Under the pieces are notes generated by a model. It did no database searches and had not been told where the DNA came from. It worked only from the letters and a program-made list of their open reading frames with translations. Below are positions 53,020 to 58,642 of a DNA stretch of 58,642 nucleotides, one piece after another. Positions within the stretch are counted from its first letter, which is position 1. Each line of letters starts with the position of its first letter. Origin of the DNA: Haliscomenobacter sp038240665 (GTDB lineage Bacteria > Bacteroidota > Bacteroidia > Chitinophagales > Saprospiraceae); contig JBBRGN010000002.1 of the NCBI GenBank assembly GCA_038240665.1, forward strand, positions 1 to 58,642, written 5' to 3'. A program made the translations under genes and the position numbers.

Positions 53020-54234
53020 TCAATCCTTCAACTTCCCTATTTTTTCATGCACCGAGTGGTAGATCTTCATCTGGTTGGCCAATATTTTGGTAAACCCTTT
53101 CACATCATCACCGCTCCAGCCATTGTTCATTTCTCCGTATTGTCCAAAACCGGAGTTCATCAAATCAAATTCAGACTCGATGCCCTGTAGTTCAAAACGA
53201 TAAGGCAAAAGCTTGACCCCTACTTTACCCGTAACGGCTTGTTGGGTATCGGTCAAAAATCCCTCGATGTTGCGCATCACGGGATCTAAGAACTGACCTT
53301 CGTGGAGCAACATGCCATACCAGTTGCCCAGCTGTTCTTTCCAATACTGCTGCCATTTGGTGAGGGTATGTTTTTCCAGGAGGTGGTGCGCTTTGATGAT
53401 GATCAAGGGAGCGGCAGCCTCAAAACCTACCCGTCCTTTGATACCAATGATGGTGTCGCCCACGTGGATATCGCGCCCAATGGCATAAGGTGCAGCCAAA
53501 TCATTCAAAGCAGCAATGGCTTCGGTGGGATGGCCAAACGATTGGCCATTGACCTGCATCAATTCTCCTTTTTCGAAGATCAATTCAACATTAGAAGGAT
53601 CGGTATTCGACAATGGAGTAGGGTAAGCCGATTCTGGGAGCGCTTTGTGGGAGGTGAGGGTCTCTGAACCTCCTACGCTGGTTCCCCAAATACCCTGGTT
53701 GATAGAATATTTGGCTTTTTCCCAATTCCAGGTAAATCCTGCGTTGTTGAGGTAATCAATTTCCGCCTGACGCGACAGCCGCAGATCGCGGATGGGCGTG
53801 ATGATTTCCAAATCCTCACCCAAAATATTGAAGGCGAGATCAAAACGTACTTGGTCGTTGCCTGCGCCGGTGCTTCCGTGTGCCACTGCGCCCGCGCCCA
53901 AAGTTTTGGCATATTTTGCAGTAGCCAAGGCTTGGAACATCCGCTCGGCGCTTACCGAAAGCGGGTAAGTGTTATTGCGCAGTACATTGCCGTAAATCAA
54001 GTACTTGATGCAATCGTCGTAATATTCCTTCAACGCATCTGCAATTTGAAAACTCTTGGCACCCAATTGATAGGCGCGTTCTTCCATGGCTTTAAGCTGA
54101 TCGGTTGAAAAACCTCCCGTATCAACCGTCAAAGCATGCACTTCAAACCCTTTTTCCTGGGTTAGGTAAAGAATACAAAATGAAGTATCCAGTCCGCCGC
54201 TGTAGGCCAACACTACTTTTTGCTTACTTGACAT
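53020..54234 (-). CDS. argG: Argininosuccinate synthase
   Basis: The 404-residue enzyme joins citrulline and aspartate using ATP. It has the PP-loop AYSGGLDTS (residues about 9-17), GAVAHGSTGAGNDQVRFD and YSINQGIWGTSVGG, matching ArgG of the bacterial type. The ATG at 54234 starts MSSKQKVVLAYSGG; the frame extends a little further but overlaps the GNAT gene more. It overlaps the GNAT gene by 11 bp, so translation is coupled. argH, which would finish the pathway, is not in the window. Confidence 0.95.
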   Translation of the reverse strand: MSSKQKVVLAYSGGLDTSFCILYLTQEKGFEVHALTVDTGGFSTDQLKAMEERAYQLGAKSFQIADALKEYYDDCIKYLIYGNVLRNNTYPLSVSAERMFQALATAKYAKTLGAGAVAHGSTGAGNDQVRFDLAFNILGEDLEIITPIRDLRLSRQAEIDYLNNAGFTWNWEKAKYSINQGIWGTSVGGSETLTSHKALPESAYPTPLSNTDPSNVELIFEKGELMQVNGQSFGHPTEAIAALNDLAAPYAIGRDIHVGDTIIGIKGRVGFEAAAPLIIIKAHHLLEKHTLTKWQQYWKEQLGNWYGMLLHEGQFLDPVMRNIEGFLTDTQQAVTGKVGVKLLPYRFELQGIESEFDLMNSGFGQYGEMNNGWSGDDVKGFTKILANQMKIYHSVHEKIGKLKD

Positions 54235-54811
54235 TCGCAGTAACAATTAAATTGGTCAAATCATGTTTCATTGCGTCAACTTCTTGCTGTGAGGGTGCCA
54301 ACATTGCGGTACACAAACACATTCGACGCTGATTGCGCTCCAGGATATCGAAGTTGGGGCAGCTTTTGCAGCCACTCCAAAATTCTGGATCCTGGGTGAG
54401 TTCAGAAAAAGTTACAGGTTCATAACCCAGAGCGGAGTTGATTTTCATCACCGCTAAGCTGGTGGTGATTCCAAAAATCCGGGCTGCCGGATATTTTTCA
54501 CGGGAAAGCTGAAACACGCGCTCTTTGATCAGCGTTGCCAAACCAAACCTCCGGTACTCCGGCGCAACAATCAAGCCCGAGTTCACAACGTATTGTCCGT
54601 GACCCCAGGTTTCAATGTAACAGAAACCAGCCAACTTGTCGCCGTCCAATGCAATGACGGAATTTCCCATGTTGATTTTTTTCTGAATGTATTCAATTTT
54701 ACGCTCGGCAATACCCGTACCACGGGCTTTCGCAGATTCTTTAATGAGGTTGTTGATGGCCTCTGCATAAATTTCATGTTCGGGTGTAGTCACCGCGATC
54801 GTGAAGTTCAT
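54224..54811 (-). CDS. GNAT acetyltransferase with Cys cluster, first gene of arg operon
   Basis: The 195-residue protein has a GNAT core with acetyl-CoA loop YRRFGLATLIKE (86-97), SGLIVAPEYRR and VMKINSALGYEPV. Its C-terminal extension has four cysteines as C-x2-C and C-x-C (C148, C151, C165, C167; GCKSCPNF and MCLCTAM), a possible zinc site. No argA or argJ is visible here; the position as first gene of the arg operon makes it a candidate N-acylglutamate synthase, a role assigned only by context. It overlaps argG by 11 bp. Confidence 0.82.
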   Translation of the reverse strand: MNFTIAVTTPEHEIYAEAINNLIKESAKARGTGIAERKIEYIQKKINMGNSVIALDGDKLAGFCYIETWGHGQYVVNSGLIVAPEYRRFGLATLIKERVFQLSREKYPAARIFGITTSLAVMKINSALGYEPVTFSELTQDPEFWSGCKSCPNFDILERNQRRMCLCTAMLAPSQQEVDAMKHDLTNLIVTANVK

Positions 54812-54864
54812 TCTCTATGATGGTTAAGCAGGCTTCAGCTTGCGCATGAAGGGCCTGACGTGAT

Positions 54865-54904
54865 GAAAAAATAAAAGACACACACGAATGCCTAGGCTGT
54901 GCGT
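54865..54904 (-). terminator. Terminator-like hairpin in the arg leader (possible attenuator)
   Basis: On the minus strand ACGCACA (plus 54898-54904) pairs with TGTGTGT (plus 54878-54884; one G-U pair), followed by CTTTTATTTTTT. The hairpin plus U-tract, 54 nt before the GNAT ATG, has the form of an intrinsic terminator inside a leader. A second small hairpin GGTAGG...CCTACC lies at 54963-54981. This is a prediction only. Confidence 0.5.
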
Positions 54905-55009
54905 AGACTTTTTTTCAAAAATTGATGATACAATTTGGTTAACCTGGTATTTTCAGGATAAAGGTAGGCAAAAATCCTACCGAGGTGGGTGAAATGTATG
55001 AATTTGCCC

Positions 55010-55075
55010 CTAAGGGCGACGGTTATATCGGCTACAGAAAGGAGAAAAGGTAATATGTTGGTTGGCTTTTTTCAT
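55010..55075 (-). CDS. Possible 21-residue leader peptide with Arg codons
   Basis: A short frame ATG (55075-55073) to TAG (55012-55010) encodes 21 residues beginning MKKANQHITF and ending FCSRYNRRP, with three arginines in the last six positions. It lies in the leader of the arg operon, 199 nt before the GNAT ATG, ahead of the terminator-like hairpin. In form it looks like an attenuation peptide whose arginine codons would stall ribosomes when charged tRNA-Arg is scarce. No Shine-Dalgarno is needed in this phylum. Its existence is inferred from position and composition only. Confidence 0.45.
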   Translation of the reverse strand: MKKANQHITFSPFCSRYNRRP

Positions 55076-55083
55076 TGCAGCAG

Positions 55084-55114
55084 CAAAAATAGATGTTTAA
55101 AGGTAGTAATGCAA
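55084..55114 (-). promoter_or_regulatory. Candidate promoter of the arg operon leader
   Basis: On the minus strand TTG (plus 55112-55114) and TATTTTTG (plus 55084-55091) are spaced 20 nt, a good fit to the Bacteroidota -33/-7 pattern. Transcription would begin a few bases before the ATG of the leader peptide at 55075. Confidence 0.55.
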
Positions 55115-55175
55115 TAGATAGGGTGAATTTTTGTATATTTTTAACTTAGAATGGAAACAATTGGGTTAAAAAAAC

Positions 55176-55214
55176 AAAAGACGAACCTTTGACCTATCAA
55201 GGATTCGTCTTTTT
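55176..55214 (-). terminator. Intrinsic terminator of the thioredoxin/MsrA-like gene
   Basis: AAAAGACGAACC...GGATTCGTCTTTT, with an inner TTGA/TCAA pair and one bulge, lies 20 bp after the stop of the 55235-56266 gene, with T tracts on both strands. Confidence 0.85.
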
Positions 55215-55234
55215 GGAAGGCAATTCTACCAAAT

Positions 55235-56266
55235 TTAGTTACTCAACAATTCACTTGCGCCCTCGCGAATATCTTTTCCAATGGCAGGTTTCCAGCCTTT
55301 ATTGGGGTTTGCTTTAATGTTTTTTGCTAGCGCGATCTGACGAGGGGATAATACATCCTCTAAGGTTTTTCCTGCACTGAACAGCACATTGGCTCGAGTA
55401 GCTTGTAGGGAAGTCATTGGAACATAACGGTAGGGACCATTATAAAGCCCGTATTTGTTTTCCGGATCGGTACGATAAGCGCCTGCGGACTTAATATGTT
55501 CTTTGCCTATCACTTGCGCGGCTTTTGCTTTTTCCGTCGGATCATTGGTAAAAATGCCATCCGCGCATTGCACCGCGCCAGCCTTTTTCAACAATGTCTC
55601 AAAAGAAAGCAAACGCGGATTGTACTCAACTTGAACTACTTCATGGCCATTCATGTAACCCGCTTCGGTGCTTACCACTCCCGGAAGTTTGCCGATCTCG
55701 CGCTCGCCCGTCCAAAAGCAGTACATAGAAAGCGTGGTCTTTTCAACGCCTAGCGCCTTGCTTTGCAGTTCTTCTTGGAGCAAGGCCAAATAACCAGGAA
55801 CCACAGTATTCTTTTTTTCCAAAGCTGCTACCATGGCCTGTACAATGCCCAAGGGTGAATAATTTCCATTGACGCGCTCTGTCAGATCTTTGCGGTCGCT
55901 GCCTACAATGCGCACCACGGGGTTGTTCCAAGCGGGCTCGTTGTAGGCGCGAAGTGCTTCTGCATCTTTGCCCTGGCGATTGTTGTAGATGGCGACAGGT
56001 ATAAACAAGCTCTCAATCGCTTCGGCAACAAGAGGATGGCTTAGCACTTCCTGTCCATAACGTTGACAAGTTTGGCAACCAGGAATTTCTTGAAAAAGCA
56101 AAAACACGGGTTTGCCTTCTTGCTTGGATTTGGCGATGCCTTCATCCAAATCGCGCAACCATTTTACTTGGCCTAATTCCACCGGTTGGTTGCGTGGCGC
56201 TTGGCCATTGAGGTTCATGCCCAAACATAGGCTGCAACATAAAAACAAGATGATTCTACTCAGCAT
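55235..56266 (-). CDS. VPGUxxT-type thioredoxin fused to MsrA-like domain
   Basis: The 343-residue product has a signal peptide (MLSRIILFLCCSLCLGMNLN, then GQ). Residues 30-165 are a thioredoxin-like domain with IPGCQTC (61-67), the Cys form of the VPGUxxT motif, where the U position of selenoprotein relatives is Cys64 (codon not TGA). Residues about 175-290 resemble MsrA: MYCFWTGERE (C183, the MsrA GCFWGxE site), LPGVVSTEAGYMNG and VQVEYNP. A periplasmic redox/methionine-sulfoxide repair enzyme is the likely reading, though the usual MsrA Gly before Cys is Tyr here. Single gene, terminated at 55176-55214. Confidence 0.82.
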   Translation of the reverse strand: MLSRIILFLCCSLCLGMNLNGQAPRNQPVELGQVKWLRDLDEGIAKSKQEGKPVFLLFQEIPGCQTCQRYGQEVLSHPLVAEAIESLFIPVAIYNNRQGKDAEALRAYNEPAWNNPVVRIVGSDRKDLTERVNGNYSPLGIVQAMVAALEKKNTVVPGYLALLQEELQSKALGVEKTTLSMYCFWTGEREIGKLPGVVSTEAGYMNGHEVVQVEYNPRLLSFETLLKKAGAVQCADGIFTNDPTEKAKAAQVIGKEHIKSAGAYRTDPENKYGLYNGPYRYVPMTSLQATRANVLFSAGKTLEDVLSPRQIALAKNIKANPNKGWKPAIGKDIREGASELLSN

Positions 56267-56629
56267 TTCTTTTTGGTTTTAATGCCTCAAATTGCTCCAT
56301 TTGAAACAAACAAGTTGTAAGGATCAAGACAATATCCGCAAATACAAAGTCAAGCTAATTCTTTTTGGGCAAACTCCTGAATGCTTTTTGCTGTACCGCC
56401 ATTAAGGTATTTTTGCTATAATATCAATAAAAATCAACATTGACATTATATTTTTCCTATATTTGCCTTCGGAAAAACGACACGACTTACCTTTTTTAGA
56501 TTACGCCATTGTTTTGATGCATTGGTGTCCCTTCACACAATTTACTATCATATACTCATGATTAAGCAGACGGCTACGGTTACAACGTAATGCCATTAAC
56601 TGATTTTTTGTCTTATAAACTATCAAATC
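56267..56629. promoter_or_regulatory. Divergent intergenic region (363 bp) with candidate plus-strand promoter
   Basis: AT-rich spacer between the MsrA-like gene (minus) and the secreted protein (plus). TATATTTG at 56458-56465 fits the -7 consensus exactly, with TTG at 56440-56442 (15-nt spacer, short). It would give a leader of about 160 nt. I see no gene or RNA in it. Confidence 0.45.
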
Positions 56630-58312
56630 ATGATCCGTCTTCTATTTATTCTCCTACTAACATGTTATGGAATCGGTGCCACTGCGCAAGCGGTGCAAAC
56701 GATCAAACAAAACAACGATAATTACCTCCTTTTTGAAGCTGAGGAATTTGCTGGAAATTATGATCCCGCATTTGCCAAAGGTCCAAACTGGAAATTGGCG
56801 CAAGACAAACAAGTAACGGCAGTTGGTTCTGACCGTGATGGTACATTTCCTATTCAAGATTATGGCGCCGCCAAATTGGTTTATCGCCTTGAGATTAAAA
56901 GTAGCGGCTGGTACTACTTGTACTTCAACCGCAAGGTAAAAGGTAGCAATGCCACTTTCATCGTACCCCGCATCAATGAAGCTGTTTCCAGCAATGTACG
57001 TCGCCGGGTAAATTGCTATGCTTCAGATACGCTTTATAATTGGCAAAGCGCCAACAAAAGTTTTTTCTTAGAGGAAGGGCGCACTTATAGCCTATTTTTA
57101 CTGCCCGAAGCAGCAAAAAATCTGCTGTTGGATAAAATTCTGTTGCACAAAGACAATGCAATTTCTCCAGCATCTATCCCCAATTTAAAACTGAAAGTAG
57201 CCGATCACGGCAACTCGTCATTAGAGTCATTGTTGCGGTATTGGGAACCGGAGGTAGGTAAATTGGCTTCTTGGAAGATCAAAACCTTGGAAGGCGGCGA
57301 AATCGTTAAATCGCCTCGGGCTAGCGGATATCTTCCTTATACCGGTAAATCTTTTGTAGAATTAAATCGACAAAAAGGTATTTCGCGCATCGTTCTGGAT
57401 ACCATTGATTATTCCCACTGTTTGGTAGCTTTTAGCAATCTTTCGTTGCATTTTGAAGCCATGACGCCAGATGTTTTTGAAGAAGGTAACGATACCATTC
57501 GCGTATATGCGATACTAAAAGGTTTACAATCTCAGGTGATTTCCTTGGGGGAGTTCACCAGTGGCGTAGGCGGTGTATATGCGCCTTTTGATGTATCGGC
57601 TGATTGGAACAATTCTTTTTACAACAAAGTGGTTTTTGTGATTGAGTATGCTGGAAAAGGATCAGAACGACTTTGGCTCGATGATATCGCGGTTCAATAT
57701 CATTCGCTGTACGAAACTGTATTGACGCCACCTACCGACATCGACATCATCGCAGATACCCTATTATTGGGGGCTAAAGATTATACGTTTTCTTTGGAAG
57801 GTGGTATTACCGATACCATCATCAAGCGGAGTACTTTTTTCTGGAGCTTTAACGACAAAATCAACGCTGTGGTGGTAGCAAAGGATACCTTCCGCTATCG
57901 CTTCCAAACCAGTGGTTTTTACACTGCGAGCCTAACCATTAAGACCAAAGCGCTAGCTGATAACGCTTGTGACAGCATCGCCACGGTAATCAATAAAATT
58001 TTATACATTTCCAAAGGCGGCAATGCCAATCCGGTAGGTGGACATTTCTATATACCACCTTCTAACGGAGTAGCAATTGCTGATTTTAAAGTATACCCTA
58101 ACCCAACAACCGATCAGCTGTTCATCAGTTCTCCTGAGCGCAATCCGGTTCGTTACGAGTTGCTCAACCTGAATGGCCAAGTCATGCAGACCAATCAATT
58201 TAGCGGCCAGGAAGCATTGATGGTTCAGGATTTACCCAAAGGCATGTATCTGTTGCGGATTTTTGACCTACAAGGAAAAGTGTTGACTACCCAGAAAGTC
58301 GTCAAGCAATAA
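56630..58312 (+). CDS. Secreted T9SS protein with carbohydrate-binding-like and PKD-like regions
   Basis: The 560-residue product has a signal peptide (MIRLLFILLLTCYGIGATAQ). Residues about 30-170 (YLLFEAEEFAGN, WYYLYFNRKVKG) recall CBM6/35-type modules; 210-350 form a jelly-roll-like domain (YSHCLVAFSNLSLHFEA, RLWLDDIAVQYHS); 375-455 are PKD-like (DYTFSLEGG, RFQTSGFYTASLTI). The last ~75 residues are a type A T9SS sorting domain (VYPNPTTDQLFIS, LLNLNGQVM, LPKGMYLLRI). No catalytic motif is seen, so adhesion or glycan binding is inferred. A terminator follows. Confidence 0.88.
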   Translation: MIRLLFILLLTCYGIGATAQAVQTIKQNNDNYLLFEAEEFAGNYDPAFAKGPNWKLAQDKQVTAVGSDRDGTFPIQDYGAAKLVYRLEIKSSGWYYLYFNRKVKGSNATFIVPRINEAVSSNVRRRVNCYASDTLYNWQSANKSFFLEEGRTYSLFLLPEAAKNLLLDKILLHKDNAISPASIPNLKLKVADHGNSSLESLLRYWEPEVGKLASWKIKTLEGGEIVKSPRASGYLPYTGKSFVELNRQKGISRIVLDTIDYSHCLVAFSNLSLHFEAMTPDVFEEGNDTIRVYAILKGLQSQVISLGEFTSGVGGVYAPFDVSADWNNSFYNKVVFVIEYAGKGSERLWLDDIAVQYHSLYETVLTPPTDIDIIADTLLLGAKDYTFSLEGGITDTIIKRSTFFWSFNDKINAVVVAKDTFRYRFQTSGFYTASLTIKTKALADNACDSIATVINKILYISKGGNANPVGGHFYIPPSNGVAIADFKVYPNPTTDQLFISSPERNPVRYELLNLNGQVMQTNQFSGQEALMVQDLPKGMYLLRIFDLQGKVLTTQKVVKQ

Positions 58313-58325
58313 CGAATTTTCATCC

Positions 58326-58377
58326 AAAAAAAGCCCCGGATCGCCATCACTGTATGTCAATCCGGGGCTTTTTTTTT
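58326..58377. terminator. Bidirectional intrinsic terminator
   Basis: AAAAAAAGCCCCGGA pairs with TCCGGGGCTTTTTTT across a 20-nt loop, between the T9SS protein gene and the convergent oligoendopeptidase gene. Confidence 0.9.
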
Positions 58378-58460
58378 CAAAAAAATTAGAGTGCTACAGC
58401 TGTGAAAACGATTGAAATCAAGATCATTTTGATTCACCAACTGCTAATATTACTCATCCT

Positions 58461-58642
58461 TTATTCTTCGGTACTCAAGAGCCTTATTTCCGATCTAACA
58501 AAATCGCCTAATTGCCCTACGTATTCCCGATCAAAGCAAAAGGAAATTCCTGCTGTCTCGTACACTTCTCCAATGGGACGGGTATTCCCCAATTTCAGCG
58601 CCGCAGTGTAATCGGCAATAGCAGATTCCGGATTTTCCCGAT
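58461..58642 (-). CDS. M3-family oligoendopeptidase, C-terminal fragment at window edge
   Basis: The minus strand reads open from the window edge to a TAA at 58463-58461, about 60 residues. The sequence ENPESAIADYTAALKLGNTR, then PIGEVYETAGISFCFD, matches the end of PepF/M3B-type oligoendopeptidases (YxxALKLGxTRPLxELxxAAGxxFDF). The zinc-binding part lies outside the window. Such enzymes degrade short peptides in the cytoplasm. The plus-strand frame here is a shadow. Confidence 0.75.
   Translation of the reverse strand, partial: RENPESAIADYTAALKLGNTRPIGEVYETAGISFCFDREYVGQLGDFVRSEIRLLSTEE

Noticed and set aside
55235..56266. Possible selenocysteine at the VPGUxxT site
   Set aside because: The codon at that position encodes Cys (TGC) and is not TGA, and no SECIS-like hairpin is needed.
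58402..58611. Plus-strand frame at the window end
   Set aside because: It overlaps the minus-strand M3 oligoendopeptidase fragment, whose sequence is clearly conserved.
1..58642. tRNA, rRNA, CRISPR array or prophage genes
   Set aside because: I looked through the intergenic stretches and gene list and found no cloverleaf, repeat-spacer array or phage gene; a tRNA or covariance-model scan would be the decisive test.

Overview
The window looks like chromosomal DNA of a Bacteroidota bacterium. The best guess is the Saprospiraceae (Haliscomenobacter/Lewinella type), inferred from gene content and not from any search. Pointers are C-terminal type IX secretion (T9SS) sorting domains, the complete moxR-DUF58-bat aerotolerance operon, an arginine operon with the Bacteroidota-type N-acyl-ornithine carbamoyltransferase, a Rpn/PDDEXK_2-type nuclease gene, TAnnTTTG-like promoter boxes and few Shine-Dalgarno sites.

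Layout. 1-5.4 kb: a truncated T9SS-type surface protein, a MerR/B12-fold regulator, a redoxin and a pectin-acetylesterase-like hydrolase. 5.4-13.1 kb: ettA, an OmpA-like lipoprotein, an acyl-CoA dehydrogenase, a site-2-type protease with CBS-like domains, and an ABC/FtsX exporter operon with a DUF3299-like protein. 13.2-17.6 kb: a small lipoprotein, ileS of the long IleRS2 type with an altered signature motif (GIHH instead of HIGH), and an SCP2 protein. 17.7-19.3 kb: decayed genes, namely a sugar O-acetyltransferase pseudogene (two frameshifts plus a stop) and a Rpn-like nuclease with a damaged start and a changed active-site residue. 19.4-29.2 kb: one long minus-strand run comprising an OMP gene, lptB, two small paralogous lipoproteins, moxR, DUF58, a BatD-like protein and batA-batB-batC-batD. 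29.2-32.8 kb: a retropepsin-like protein, a membrane-anchored winged-helix regulator and a beta-propeller protein. 32.8-43.2 kb: clpB, a sodium/solute symporter, lgt, an ECF sigma factor with a membrane protein, an NAD-dependent reductase, an alpha/beta hydrolase and an MltD-like lytic transglycosylase. 43.7-48.9 kb: moaD, a mobB-like/mobA fusion, a lipoprotein and the DUF1800-DUF1501 pair. 49.1-55.1 kb: the arginine operon GNAT-argG-argC-argD-argF'-argB, preceded by a possible Arg-containing leader peptide and a terminator-like hairpin. 55.2-58.6 kb: a VPGUxxT-type thioredoxin fused to an MsrA-like domain, a T9SS-secreted protein and the 3' end of an M3 oligoendopeptidase.

Most convergent gene pairs are separated by clean bidirectional intrinsic terminators. 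I see no tRNA, rRNA, CRISPR array, insertion sequence or prophage. The most interesting points are the altered IleRS signature motif (a known marker of extreme mupirocin tolerance), the possible arginine attenuator with a cysteine-cluster GNAT as first gene, and a palindrome shared by two lipid-linked genes.
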